Part shown: positions 46,706 through 60,312 of the stretch, piece by piece | How positions within the stretch are numbered: position 1 is the stretch's first letter | Layout: each line of letters begins with the position of its first letter | From: Sanghuangporus weigelae | Taxonomy: Eukaryota > Basidiomycota > Agaricomycetes > Hymenochaetales > Hymenochaetaceae | Assembly (NCBI GenBank): GCA_033182465.1 | Contig: CP137318.1 | Span: forward strand, 3,782,001 to 3,846,000 | Direction: 5' to 3' | DNA: 64,000 nucleotides | Notes under the pieces: generated by a model | Told to the model about the DNA's origin: nothing | Database searches by the model: none | What the model saw: the letters and a program-made list of their open reading frames with translations, nothing else | Translations under genes and position numbers: made by a program

Positions 46706-47831
46706 TTACGCACCTCTGATATATCCGCAATGGGTGTAGAAGGCACGACAGTCTTGAGCATTGATTGACATGACCTCTTTGTAGAGTTGTAAGATGACCG
46801 CATCAATCCCAATCCCTTCATGTGTCCAACGCACATTTCGAAGATGAGCTTTCAACAAGGAAAAGGAAAGCTCAATCGGGTTGAAATCCGGTGAGTACGG
46901 CGGAAGGAATTCAACTTTCATTCCCCTAAACCTCAATGGATCAAGAGAAGTTGGTGACAGAAGTGATAAACGTACCTGGACTCGATGAGTTCCCGAACCT
47001 CTGGCACCTTGTGGATTGTGCAATTGTCCATGACAATTACAGAATTCCGTGCTGGCCATGGGTTCATGTGTTCCAACAGAGAGGCGACGAAATCGTAGAA
47101 CAATGCTGAATTAAAGGACCCTTCCACGATTGTGCAATAGATCATACCATCCATCGTAATTGCAGGAAGAATAGAATATCTGAAGGGATTGAGATGGATT
47201 CTGGCCGGAGAGTGGGCGTGGGACGTGCCGTTTACCCCTCAGAAACACCTGTTTGCGAATTGCTTGGTGGCCCTCTAAAGCCCATGCTTTACCCTGCAGA
47301 TAGGTACGCCTGTCGCATGCACTCTCGTCCACGAATACCAGCTGATCCATCGAGTACTGGGAGGCCATCCTGAGCCGATACTGCAATCGTCTGGTTTCAC
47401 TGCGTTCCAGCGCTTCCTTGCTGATCTGTCATCGATAAGATGTGAGCCATAGATCTACAACAGACAACTTGATATCCACACCTCTTTCAGAGTAAATCCT
47501 GCTTGCTTCAATGTTCGTTCTATTGTTTGTGTTGAAGCCTCCTTTCCTTGAATGCGCAGGAGCATGTCTTTCAGTTCAGCAAGATAAGAATCGCGTTGCC
47601 GTTCTATCGAGTCCAAAATAAACTGTTGTGCATCACTCAGCCAGCAAAGATGAAAAGGATCTGGAGGGTCTGACTCACATTTGTGTCTACATAGGACAAC
47701 ATCCTTGGCCGACCATGCCGCTTGGCAGATTGCCTGACTTTCCTTGTCTCTTCGTGCCACCGTATCGTATTATTGACCGTGGATTTTGAAACGCTGTAGC
47801 ACACTGGCCCCTCCTGTGCCAGTACACTCAT
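46706..47831 (-). CDS. Tc1/mariner transposase of a second subfamily (copy E)
   Basis: Block order as in A-D but clearly diverged: SVSKSTVNNTIRWHEET (HTH), HGRPRMLSYVDTN with the GRPR motif intact, LKDMLLRIQGKEASTQTIE (second HTH), VFVDESACDRRTYL, then ITMDGMIYCTIVEGSF, VIVMDNCTIHKVPEVREL and PPYSPDFNPIELSFSLLKAH. It ends in GYIRGA. DDE acids are present in all three blocks. Introns lie between the blocks, and the last one (about 46981-46936) closes in phase. The intron before the second catalytic block did not close by eye, and the first HTH helix may start upstream of the ATG at 47831. Next to V and upstream of GC-rich repeats. Confidence 0.7.
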
Positions 47832-49649
47832 ACTATGGCTCCCCCTATACTGCAGATACCATATCCCAGCGCCGCCGACACCTCAGAGTGTGAGGGCATA
47901 CTCCTATTGCACTCGGGACATCATTTGAGCACGTATCCATTGATTCCAGCACACGTACTGTACTGTGGCGCCCTCCTATGACCCAAATCGATCCGCCGAT
48001 GGCTCCCCGACACTCAGACAGGTCCGCCGACAGCTCCTACCCAGCACCAGGCACTATAGGACACATCCCTCAGTGACTACGTGCCGCCGATCTTATGATT
48101 TACCATACATACAGCCGTGCGGCGACTCTGGATGCCTCCGAGTCGGCCCCCCTTGGCGCCGATCAATGCGGCGGACACTCAGACATCCTCAGGTACCCTC
48201 GCCGACGCCTCCTACAGCTTACCAAGCAGTCCCCCATTGTCTAGGGAGCTATATATTGTCATATGTGCTTACATGCCTCATTACGATGTATCTGCCACCA
48301 GTCCGGCAGTCCCCCACAGCACTGCCGCTCCGGCCACTCATATTAGTCACTAGGGATCGCCCACACTCTGTATTGAGTGCCGCCGATGCATCGGACACCT
48401 CAGGGACATCGGCTGATGCGCCCTGTGTCTCATATACGCGATATCAGCCTCCGATCATCGGTTCCGATGTTTCCCGACTTCCCTCCAACGCGGCGGCCCC
48501 CATTAGACCATGTATGGAAGGTAGGCATGTGGTACATCGGCGTGCCAAGCCACCGACTCGCGCCGCCAAGCCCAACTCCGCCGGCGCCTGTATTATTGCA
48601 GATACTCGATATTCCATGCTATTGGATGCCTCCCTCACATTGCCGCTCTCAGATTTCACCTGGGCGCTCCGGCAGCGGCCCTTGGCGACCCAGATGACTC
48701 AGGAGATGTTGTCAGACAGTAGGATGTGTCGGCGACAGCAGTAGAGTATATATAGAGCTTATACTAGCTTGTAGACGAAAGGATTCCAAGCCTAGCAAGG
48801 ATTCCAAGAGCATGTACCAGACCGAGCGCCAGAGTTCGAGATATCCCTCACTCTGAGTCTCCCCTCATGTACTGAGCCTCCCCCTTGACTATATACTATC
48901 CTTGACATCTCCTCTTGTTTGACTCCACATTCTACTTGCCTTCGCCGCCTCCGGTACGCCTCTGCCGCTCTGACGTTCAGTGATCCGGCGCCCCTCTATT
49001 CGACGTCGGCGACCCAGGCTTCTCATCAGACTCCCCTTCGGCGTCCTTTCCAGCCTTTCACTCCAGTTTATCCCATATATTGATCTTATACGGTCTTTTC
49101 CTTTCATCTATCGCGTTTACGCTACTTCGGCGGATTCCTGCGGCCTCCCCCTCAGTCCGGCACCCCTCTATTCGACGTCGGCGGCCATCCGACGACCCAG
49201 GCATCCTATCAGACGACCCAGCGGCGCCTTCTCCAGCCACTCACTCCATTTTATCCTTTATATTCATCTTATACACTTCATACCTTCCTGTGGCCGAGTT
49301 TATACCACGTCGGCAGCCTCTTGTGATCCCCCCTTTTTGAGCGGCGGCCCAGTTATCCTATTCCCTTTATCCAGCGGCATCCTTAGACCCATCCATTACG
49401 TCTCCGACGGTTCCTGGCACCTGCCGGGTAGTAGGTCTTTGAGAGTCTGATAGCATCGGCATCCCATTTTTGGAGGTTCCTTTATACATTCAGCACCCTT
49501 AGTAGGACGGACATCTGTAGCACCTTCAGATAAGACACCGCCGACCGACAACGCCCGTGAACCAAGACATATCTTGAACTGAAAAGCCTCCCCTTGAGTG
49601 CATATGTATGAGCATAGCCTGTGCATCTGGTGATAGCGGCTTTCCGCGT
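47832..49649. other. GC-rich repetitive region without supported genes
   Basis: Rich in GCCGCCGA/CGGCGGA motifs, with a diverged tandem duplication of about 175 bp at 48980-49340 (both units begin near CCCCTCTATTCGACGTCGG). A 259-codon frame at 47965-48744 has biased composition and no motif, and is not called. The region ends at the target site of the LTR retrotransposon. Confidence 0.4.
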
Positions 49650-51188
49650 TGTTACGAAAATTGTGGTTATCTAATGCGGCGTGGGCTAAGTCTTACACAC
49701 CGAGTTGCGATGCCAAATCAAGACTATTTCGAAAGGCTACTACGGCAGAACAGTGGTGGCGACTCAAGAGTAGCAAACCACGGATCGTCTGGAGAAGACA
49801 CGGAGGACTCTAATGATTTGCAATTACGACTAACTAATATGCACATTGGACATACTCCACCGCCGGAACGCAGTCTGGCGGCGATGGAAGAAAGAAATGT
49901 CGCAAGGTATACGGAACTCCTGCAACGAAGACATTATCGGCGTGGTGCAACTAGAAGATTTGTACATGAGAGCTTGGTGTGCGCCAATTGTTACTTGGCC
50001 TACCAACGAAGCTGGGTACTTGCGGAATGGCTCATGAAGAACTTCACGGAACGGTTAGTGTCAAGGGAAGCAGCCGATGTCAAGATTCGGCATAAGCCCG
50101 GACCCTCGGAACGAACAGAAGACCAACCATTACCGAACCACGGAATGAGTGCATACGACCATGAGGTATCCATATGGCTTAGCGATAGGGATGTCTATGC
50201 ACTAAAGGTCGGCGTGCGAGCTTGGATCAATCAGCATCGGCACCAGACCTTGTGCAGTCACACGGCAGTGGAAGTAGATTGGCCAGTTTACAAGCGGCCA
50301 CCTTCGGACATTGAACATCTTACGGAAGAAGCGATAGAACGCTTGATGCAGGCTTGGCGAGCGTCAGAGCCAGGGGTAATTACAGTTGATGAGTGGAATA
50401 GCCGCGAGCACTTTGGACAGAGGCTACGGCTAACCACGGGCCCAGGACTACAACTATCGGACATCGAAGTCGCGGCGAGGCACAGAAGGAGTGTAGCGGA
50501 GTACACTCATGCGCCGGGAGAAGATCGGCAAGCTCTGCCGATCTCTAACCCTGATATCACTATCTCCCCCATGATCGAGGATTAAGCGGCAGAAGCTCGG
50601 CCCGGGAACGGAGCGCCAGAGAAGCGATAGCTTGGCAACTATCATGGGAACCCGTCTGGGAACGGAGAAGGATCGCGGGGTAAAGATAAGGAGAGATTAA
50701 CATGTGATAACGATTGCAGATCGGAGGAAGCACGGAAGAAGCTTCTCGAAGCATCGGGGTAGTAGGACTCAAACAAACCCTCCTAATATGGTAGAAGTAT
50801 TGTGATTCAACACTAGAGGAAAGTATCGGTGTTGGCACCAGAGTAGAGTACTGGTGTCAGAGAAAACATATTGTCTAGACCAATAGCAAGGCTGTAGTCG
50901 GTAGTAATAGGTAATCGGTACTATTTAGTAAATAGGTTATTTAAGGGCCAGCTGAGCGGGGCATTGTCCCTCAGCAAAATTATTTTGTACTCTCAATCGA
51001 AAACTGTACCCTTTGATTGAAACCCTGTTCTACTACTGAGGTCAAGCTTGAGCCTATCGCTCGCTTCTAAAGTAGTACATCTATAACCTTCGTTCCATCT
51101 CCAATCAATTATCATCAGAAGGAATAAGCAGGGACTTGTTCCGGTACGCTTAGACTGACCACCTCGTCTAAAAACACTGGTCCTAACA
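49650..51188 (+). repeat. 5' LTR of the gypsy element
   Basis: 1539 bp, TGTTACG to CCTAACA, matched by 60313-61856. It contains an open frame of about 303 codons (49674-50585), also present in the 3' LTR. Confidence 0.9.
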
Positions 51189-51755
51189 TTATAATTTTGC
51201 TCCAATCTTGGGGTAACCAATCTTGCTGTTTCGTAGTGCAAATACCCACTAACGATCAGTAAGTATTGCTCTGCCTCAGGAGGGTTCTCTTCTTGTGCCT
51301 GTGACACATTGAGACTGACACACGCCAGCGTGGCGACAACAGCTCAAGCAGGCTTATCCAGTACACAAGGGATTCGTTCAAGCCCTTCGAAGCTTCGAAG
51401 AAGAGTTAACTGTCGCCTTTCGCACGCTTAACTTCTATCGAGGTAAGAAGGATTTAACAACCCCTATACCAGAACCCTACAGGTCGGTTATACTATCCGC
51501 CCTGGAGCTTCAATTTGCCGCCGCCCAACAAGAAGGGGTTGGGAGAAGATTCCTGTGTCAGCAGGTAGACAAACTGCTAGACGGCAGTAAAGTCAATTGG
51601 GAAGTACTGCGTGGACAAACACCTGAAGAAAGGGAATTGTACGCTCTCACCCAACAATATAAAGCTTTCGAATACACCCTCTTGGAACACGGACACTTCC
51701 TACACCAAGTACTAGCACTGGTCTACCGAGGCAACTACTCATTCGCGAAACAACT

Positions 51756-53549
51756 ATGTCACCGATGGAACTGTGGCAAGCTTGTTGGACTAGTTTCTGG
51801 ATTGCATCAAGCGTCCTCTGGTTTTCTTCCCTGGTATACGTCCTTACTCAACAATGCGGAGGTAGAGGAGGCGTACTTCACGGCCTTGCAACGATACGGG
51901 TCTGGCTGGAACGGGAAATCGTCCAAGGAATGTCGTCACTCCGTCAAACCGGTCGGAGAGTTTTACTCTACGCTCAACGACTGGCGGTACCTCAGCACGG
52001 AGCTGGAGAACACCTGGAATCCGTTTTGGACCGCATCCGAGAACGACTCGACGGTCTACATGGACGCCTGGATCGAATGGTCGGCACTAACGGGAATGCT
52101 GACGAAGCTCTCGCCCGACTACGGAATTCCATCATCAGCCTCGATCTCCGACTTACAAGCCTTGATCGGTCCATGCGAACTCTCACCGCTACTGTCTCTC
52201 GACTCTATGACATGGGTTCAGAATTTTCCGAACACATCACAGTAGAAGGACAGACCCTGGGAGAATTCCTACACCACACCCTCAAACACACCCTGGAGGG
52301 AATGGTAACGACGATCAACGAGCAGACAGATCGAGTCACCACGATGCAGGACACAAGGCTGAACTTCGCCTTTGGACTTTTGCAAGGACGACTTCTTGGT
52401 GCAATAACGGCGACGGCTAATGGCAGTCAATCAGCCATGACTCAACAACTCGTCAATGCCCAACAAGAGATCGTCCGACTTTGTGGTGTAGACTTCCTGC
52501 AGCTTCATACGCAGGTCGCCTATCTGATCGAGCAAGTCGAAGCTACCCGAGCGCGAATCAGCAACGCCGAGGAAGAAACCGCGAGCCACTACTCCATTAC
52601 CGAAGGTATTCGTCGAATCCAGCAAACGATCCGGGCTAGGCAGTCCTACCGAATGCGAGAAGCAAGACGTGAAGGAAGGGTTTCCCCAGAATCACCACTC
52701 GCCGGGAGAGGACAACTGTTTAGTCGCTTCGCAACCTTAACAGCTGACTCCGACGATATGCCACCACCTCTCACTCCAATACAGGGAGAAGGCAGGCCAC
52801 GGATTGCACGGCTGATCGACGAATATCTCCAAGATGCAGGACAACGCCAGGCAAACGATCAAATCGAAACAGGACCCCCGCAAACACTAGAACAAGAGGA
52901 AGTACTGGAAGAACAGTCAGTCGTCGCCCAGCTCGATAGTGAGGAACTCGAGGACTATGTTTCCACCGCCAGCCAGACAGAAGACCTTGACCAGCAAGCC
53001 GAAGAACTGCTGAGGGAGGTAATACCCACAGAAAATCGACCGTGGCCTACGGGAGATGGCTGGCGAAACCCAGGGCTCGGAGGAGAAGCATTTCCTAAGC
53101 TGATGTGGAACGAAGAAGGAGTGTTAGTCGAGGTTCGCCCCCAACGACTTGGGGCAAACGGATATCGTTTCGAACGGAATGGACTCCAAGGCCCTCATGA
53201 AAACTCGCCACCTGGAACTCCAACCCCTAGCGCCCAGACAATTGGGGAAAGGGAGGAAAGGCTTCAGGCAGCGAGTGAGTATTCCCCAGAATCAGAATTC
53301 ATTTATGATCCTATCTTGCGTCCTAGTAGCTGCCCTCCACGGCCGGAGTTTACCACAGTGGTAGTGGGAGAACCGGTGCAGGGGGTAGCGAACATGACAC
53401 GGGTGGTTTGGGTACGAGGTCCCGATATTGGTATATTTCCGTATACAAGCAACTACGATTATCTCACATCGAATAACGACGACTGGGAAACGGAAGAGGA
53501 AAGCGAAGAGCATGAGAGTGGCGAGGAGAGAGTTGAAGCTCGGGAATAA
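51756..53549 (+). other. Extra ORF between 5' LTR and gag (part of the gypsy element)
   Basis: About 597 codons. The middle is helical (LARLRNSIISLDLRLTSLDR) and coiled-coil-like, with an acidic C-terminus. No gag, pol or env motif recognised. Its position before gag is unusual for the family. It could be an accessory protein of this lineage or captured sequence. Confidence 0.5.
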
Positions 53550-53727
53550 AGGAGATAGGCCTTGGCTCAGAGCGGAGAGCTCGCCAAGGTAAGGAAGACG
53601 CCCAAGAACCGACCGGGCAGGAAGGGTAAGGTGGTTAGCTGGAAAGCGGAGGTGGAACTCGCTGGATAGTTAACTACTTAACCATGTATTATTAAATGCG
53701 CTGAATGAGAGTGATACTCACGAATTT

Positions 53728-54780
53728 TTGGTTGCATTCGTCCAGATCAATATGTCTAACAAAGATATCATGAAGTACCCTTTGTTTAAGGGAAACCCAT
53801 ATGAGTCGCTTGAAAACTTTCAGAATCAAATGATCAGTCGGTTGAACGAGAAACATCCCGACAATCCAGAAAAACGGGTTAAGATCATTTTGGAATGTTT
53901 ACGAGGACAAGCTCAGACTTGGGTTAACGGCAAATGGGCTGTGAATAGGAATCGACTAGTCTCCACCTGGAAGCAAGAACCGGTCACGAATAATTGGATT
54001 ATTGACCAAAAGGGTGGATGGGACACCGAGACAGATCTGTGGAACGAATTAGCGCTCAACCACAATGGCATTTTTGGACTAGAAGAAGAGGCCGAGCGAA
54101 ACATACGAACGATTTATCAGGAACGGGCGCGGGTAAAGCTGTATAGCAGGGCCTTCAACGACATCAGGATGAGACTACCAAAGCATTACAATGGACAAGC
54201 ACTGGTTTACGAGTTCAAACGTGGACTGAACCAGACCATCCTAAAGGCACTCCTTACAAATACGGAACACCCTAATTGGGACCTGACCCAATGGCAGGAT
54301 AACGCGAAAAATCTGGAGGACAGTCTAATAGCAGCCAAAGTAATTGGCAGTAATAAGAAGTATACCCCTATGTTTAAAGACGGGCAGGCGGTATCGTACA
54401 CGCCAGTGCCTCCTGAAGCTCGTCATCCAGCTGAGTTTCAGGGTGAGCCTATGGACATTGATATGTCTAGGCGCTTTACTAGGGGGTCCCGAGGGGAAAA
54501 TTCCGGGGCATGCTGGGTATGCGGCAAAACAGGTCATTTTGCACGGGACTGCAACAATGTAGGGCGAGAACAACAGGGAAGCCGTGGACACCGAACCAAC
54601 TACAAGAGACGGGTGCAAAAGAAACGATCTGGCAAGACTGGCCGCTTCCTAAAACGCCGGGAAGTTGGGATTGATAGCGATTCCGAAATGGAAGAATTAC
54701 TGGACAAACGGGCGAAGTTACCAAGGCGGAAGGAACGGGCTTCGCACACCCTCGAGGAGGATTCCGAGGAGGATTTTTAA
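53728..54780 (+). other. gag region of the gypsy element
   Basis: Capsid-type region (LESLENF-like start; IILECLRGQAQTWVNG) and a zinc knuckle CWVCGKTGHFARDC, then a basic tail. Family role: structural protein of the virus-like particle. Confidence 0.85.
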
Positions 54781-54920
54781 AGAGCAGTCAGTCACCATCG
54801 GGTACTGACAAGGGCTCAAAGGAAGTAAAGCGCCGATGGACTATTGCTAGACCAAATTCCAACCATCCCACTATACCCATTGACGTCATTCAGGGACAGA
54901 GAAAGGTTAATCTCTCGGCT

Positions 54921-57900
54921 ATGATTGACTCCGGATCCGCAATCACTACTATTAGTCCAACGGTGGTACAGAGCCTAGGACTAAAAACAGTGCCGGCGGA
55001 AGGTAACTATACCATCCGGAATGCCGATGGATCGATTAATCATGGTGGATGGACTCGGAATGTTCGAGCAATAGTGGATACAGGGATTACTAGAGGTTTA
55101 ATGGACATCGCCGTGGTAGACACTCATGAAGACAAGTTTCTCATAGGGAATGATTGGCTTGAACAGTATAAGCCAACCATCGATTGGACCAAAGGAACGC
55201 TCAGCAAAGGAGGCAAAGAAGTTAACTTCAATGGAACGGCACGTCTGCGTATGATCGAACTAACTATTGCCTCGAGACGAACCAGGAAGCGCAAACGATG
55301 GCGAAAGGCTCCCGAATACACTCCCCAGAATTGGGAAAGGGACGCAGAAGACGAACGGGAAGAAGAATGGGAAACTAGGGTCTACTACCACAGCGATATG
55401 GATTCAGGACACTACACCGAAAGTGAGGAAGAAGTCGAGGAACCCGCGAATCTACCACCAGAAGGAGTACCAATGGAGAAAACCGAAATCGAACCACCAA
55501 TAGTGTTTCTAAGCGACATGCATCCAGAATCCAAATCCGTCCTCCACAAGGAAGTCGGAAAATGGCAATTCTATACGAAGGATGACATACACAGGATAAC
55601 CCTTGACCGTAGGGAATTTTTCGATTTTAACTCCCTAGAAGAGGCAGATCAAGCAGTGTATAATGCGATGATGAGGGACATAGACAAAGGGTCCGACTCA
55701 GAAATGCTCTACCAATGGTATGGAAGCATGTACGGAGCGCATTTACAGCTGCAGGAGATCAAGAAGAATGCCGCACGACAAGAGGAAACTTCAACCACGA
55801 CACACGAGGCACAAGCAAGAGTGCAAGCCAAGATTCAAGGGCAAATGTCTGTCGACTCAGAAGGATCGGATACGAAGAAAGGAAAGAGGCCGAGCGTGCC
55901 ACCAAAGGCAGGAAAGCCAGGGCACTATGCCTCTGATCCGCTACGAGTTCGAAGACAACGCAGTGGGGGAAGTGGTACCGATTCGAACCCTGTAATAAGG
56001 AGTATTAGGGTGGAGTGGACTCCTCCATCCATGCACGAGGGAGAAAATGACTCAACCCTGGCAGTGCAGAAGCAGTCGGTTAGTTTCACCACACGAAACA
56101 AGCGTACTAGCAGGAGTATGCGGGGTCGGGAGCCTCAGAGAACTAATGCTCTGCAGCGCACTAGGTTCGGCCACCTAGCGAGATCTCCCACTTCGAGAGA
56201 AAAGGGAGCGACCAGACCCAAGACGTCGTTCAAGGGTAGACTAAGGTCTGGAGAAATGGTCCACCCCAAAGGGAGGGTAGTCCCATTCCGGCACAGAACC
56301 GAAGACAGTACGCCGCAAGCATCAAGTAGGCTGGCTTTGGGAGCTCAAGTGCGCCCGCGAAGACCATGGCGAGAAGCCAAAATGCAGGGCCCTGCTCCGA
56401 CAGGGAAAACAAACGGTAAAGGTAGCAGGTCAATTAGATATGCCGCGATAGAGCAGAAGCTCTCGCAGGGGCAAAAGAGTCGCCAATGGCTTCCGCCTGT
56501 TGACTCGGTTAAGCAGCCGCACGAAAGGGTGAAAGGAAAAGTGCTAGAGAGAAAAGCTGGATCCGAAACGGTGTTCAAGGGTAACCTAGGATCGCATAAG
56601 CCCACCACTTCGATGTGGGTGGAGGACGGCTCTCGATTAGAAGCGCTACCCAAGCCTTCTACCTGGATTCGCCGACTAGAGCAGCGACAAGTCGCATCAC
56701 GAAGAGAACGACTCCTCAAATACAACAGCATAGCTCAAAAGTATGCTCAGGAGAAAGCACTCGATGAAAGGATGGCAGACCATGCAGGAACACAAACCCT
56801 CGAAGATATTCTTCCAAAAGAAATCTGGGATTTCCGGGATAGGTTTGACAAGGATGCTGCTAGACGGCTACCTAACTCGAGCCAATGGGACATGAAGATA
56901 GAACTGCTACCCAATGCAGAGCTACCCAAACCCGGACCAGTATATCCACTCGCTCCTGCCGAGAAATGAGCGGTCGAAGAATGGATTCGCGATGACCTGA
57001 AGAAAGGATGGATTCGTGTTGTAGGGAACAACGTCCCTGCCAACGAAAAAGCAAGCACTTGTGCACCAGTATTCGTTATAGCCAAGAAAACACTAGGAAA
57101 GGATGGCAAACCGGAGTATCGTATCGTAATCGACTACAGAGGATTGAATGCGGTGGTCATACCGGATCACCAGCCAATGCCTCTATTACATATGCTACCG
57201 GACGATTTGGCTCATGCGAAATGGTTTTCTACACTGGATTTACGAAGCGGGTATAACAATGTGCGAATCCATCCAGGGCATGAAAAGTATGCCGCCTTCA
57301 GAACTCACATGGGGGTTTACCAGCCGCTGGTAATGCAGTTTGGACTAATGAATGCACCTGCGGTATTCCAACGTGCAATGAACGAGCTCTTTCAGGACAT
57401 GATTGGGCAGGGCATACTCATTTATCTAGATGACATTATTATCTATGCGGAAACGAAACAGGAACACTGGGACCTGCTAGCAGAAGTATTGCGCAGGTTA
57501 AGGAAAGCAGACTTCTTTTGCAAGCCAGAGAAGTGCTACTTTGCCAAACAGGAGCTCGACTATCTAGGATTTGTTGTTAACCAATCGGGCATGCAGATGG
57601 ATCCCTACAAGGTAAAAGCAGTTCAAGAATGGCCAGATTTGTCAAGCAAGCGAGACATTCGAAAGTTCATTGGTTTTGCGAACTTCTACCGAAAATTTAT
57701 CGAAGGCTTCGCCAAGATCGCTAGGCCGCTAACGGAACTCATGTCTGGCAAGAAGACATTTACTTGGGGAGATCGTCAACGAGAAGGCTTCGTCAAGTTG
57801 AAGGAAGCCTTCACATCTGCACCTATGCTTGTACGACCCGATCACGAGAAACAATTTGTACTGGAAACAGATGCATCTAACTTTGCGATGGGAGCAGTGC

Positions 57901-60074
57901 TCTCGCAAGAAAGTGACGATGGAATTTTGCATCCTATTGGATATTGGTCGAATACCTATCGAGACGCCGAGAACAACTACCCAGTAATGGACAAGGAATT
58001 GCTGGCAATTGTCAAAGCTTTGAGCAATTGGCGACACCACTTGGAAGGAGCTAAACATGAAATTCGGGTAATTAGTGATCAGGCAAACCTCCGGTATTTC
58101 ATGGGAGCTAGAAAACTCAGTGGACGCCAGGCGAGATGGGCTACTTTTCTCAGCAGATTTCGATTCAGAATCGAGTATCGACCAGGAACCAAGAATTCAA
58201 GAGCGGATGCACTGTCACGACGGCCTGACTACGAACAAGGCGTTGAAGATGTACCAGAACAAGTCCTACTTCCCCCAGAGCTGTTCCGGAACCAAGAACT
58301 GCCCGTGCGCACTATACGGGTGTTTGAAATTACAGGAGGTCCGGAACTGGGAGAAAAGATTCGAGCAGGATACGAAAAGTCCAAGGAGCAAGAAATCGGG
58401 ACTTTCGAAGAAGGATACTGGTGGAGGGATGGAAAATTGGTAATCCCACCAGTTGATGAAATTAAACGAGAATTAGTACGACAGTGCCATGACGCTCCAG
58501 CAGCAGGACACCCGGGGATAGACAAGACTATCACGAAACTGGAACGAAGAGTATGGTGGCCAAAGATGAGGGAATGGGTCGAAGAATATGTGCGCACTTG
58601 CGATACGTGCCAACGGACGAAGGCAAGACGAGGAAAGACGCAACCGCCTTTACAACCGCTGCCAGTAAGGAATCGGCCCTATGAAGAAATTACTATGGAC
58701 TACGTCACCGGACTTCCAACTACGAGCAAAGGAAACAATGCAATACTAGTGGTAGTAGATCGGTTCTCAAAAATGGGAACATTTATACCTACCACTGTAA
58801 ATGCAAACTCGAAAACCACTGCTGACATGATGATCAAACATGTCTACAGCAAGGTTGGAACCCCAAAAACAGTAATTAGCGACAGGGGACCACAGTTTGC
58901 AAGCCGGTTTACCGAACAAGTGAACCAGGCCCTTGGAATCGAAACGAAGCTTAGTACGGCATATCACCCACAAACAGACGGACAAACGGAACGAGTGAAC
59001 CAGGAAATGGAACAGCTGCTAAGATGCTATTCCAGTCTGCAACAGGATGATTGGGACGAACATCTTCCTATGGCGGAATTTGCCTATAACAGTCGAAGTC
59101 ACTCAAGTACTGGGAAGTCACCGTTTGAAATGGTTTATGGGTTTCAGCCGGAAGTAGGATTTAAGCTTCCGATCCAAGGTACTCAAGACTATGTGGCAAT
59201 GCGGATGAAGCATCAACGAGAAGCGTTGGAAGCACTTACTAAAGCACGAGATGCAATGAAGAAGTTTGCAGATAAACACCGAGGCCCGATGCCGGAATTC
59301 GAGATCGGAGATAAGGTCATGTTAGATGGCCGAAATCTAACACTACTAGTCCCTACTAGGAAATTAGGTGACAGAAATATTGGACCTTACAAGATCGTCG
59401 CGAAGCATGGGCCAGTCAACTACGAGCTGGACCTTCCAAAGGAACTGAGGATCCACCCGGTGTTTTACGCAGGACTATTAATTCCCTATCGAGAACGAAA
59501 AGATCCGACACAACGAACAAGACCACCACCAGAAGTCATTGCTGGAGAAGCCGAATACGAAGTAGAAGTAATTCGGGACATGAGGAAACGGCACAACACA
59601 TGGGAATACCAGGTTAAATGGCTCGGCTACCCCGAAGAGGAAAATACCTGGGAACCTGTAGAAGGGCTACGCAACGCCCCCGAAAAATTGCGAGAGTATC
59701 ACGAAAGGAACGGTTGGCCGGACGCCGTGAACCTTCCCTTTAGAAAGAAGGTTGCAGGAATTGTCGCTTTGGCGCAGAGACTTCTGGATGTACGCAGAGC
59801 GGACGATTATTACCTGAGCACGCTTTATGGGAGAAAGGTGCTGCAGAGAACTAGACAACGAAGGAAATACGACAACAAGACAGGTATAAAGCAACGAGAT
59901 TTTGCCTATCCAGAATGGCACAAGCATCATTGGAGAGCTGCTAAACGGCCATTCACCCGAGCAAACGCTTTACCTATACGAAGATACGATAGGATGGAAG
60001 GACTAGAGGAAGGACTCTCCTATAACGATTGGTATCATGCTGACTCGACGGATAGCGAGGTCAGTGAGGCTTAG
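54921..60074 (+). other. pol region of the gypsy element
   Basis: Domains in order: aspartic protease (MIDSGSAITTISPTV), reverse transcriptase (LDLRSGYNNVRI; LIYLDDIIIYA with the YxDD-type LDD), RNase H (FVLETDASNFAMGAVL), and integrase with an HHCC zinc-binding N-terminus (CDTCQRTKARRG), DDE core (MDYVTGLPTT; ISDRGPQFAS) and a C-terminal chromodomain (YQVKWLGYPEEENTWEPVE). Such chromodomains steer integration to chromatin marks. Fossil treatment: no further sequence detail given. Confidence 0.88.
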
Positions 60075-60312
60075 AGAAGAAGGACGACCCGGACACGTCG
60101 TTAAACTATCCCTAGCGTCAGAAATTGATGCTGGAAGGATATGATATATCCATTAACTATATCCTAGCCTGTTTGGAAGCAGCTAGTATGTTGGAGGCCG
60201 ACACGGAATCGAGGCCCGGTAGGGAACCAAACGAAACAGCAAGATTATGGCTACCACAATTAATTGGATCCACACTCTCCTTGCAGTCCGAAGTGGATCT
60301 TAGGAGGAGGAA

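Noticed and set aside
47965-48744. 259-codon frame in GC-rich DNA
   Set aside because: Composition-driven, Pro/Arg/Ser-rich, several other frames also open, no motif.
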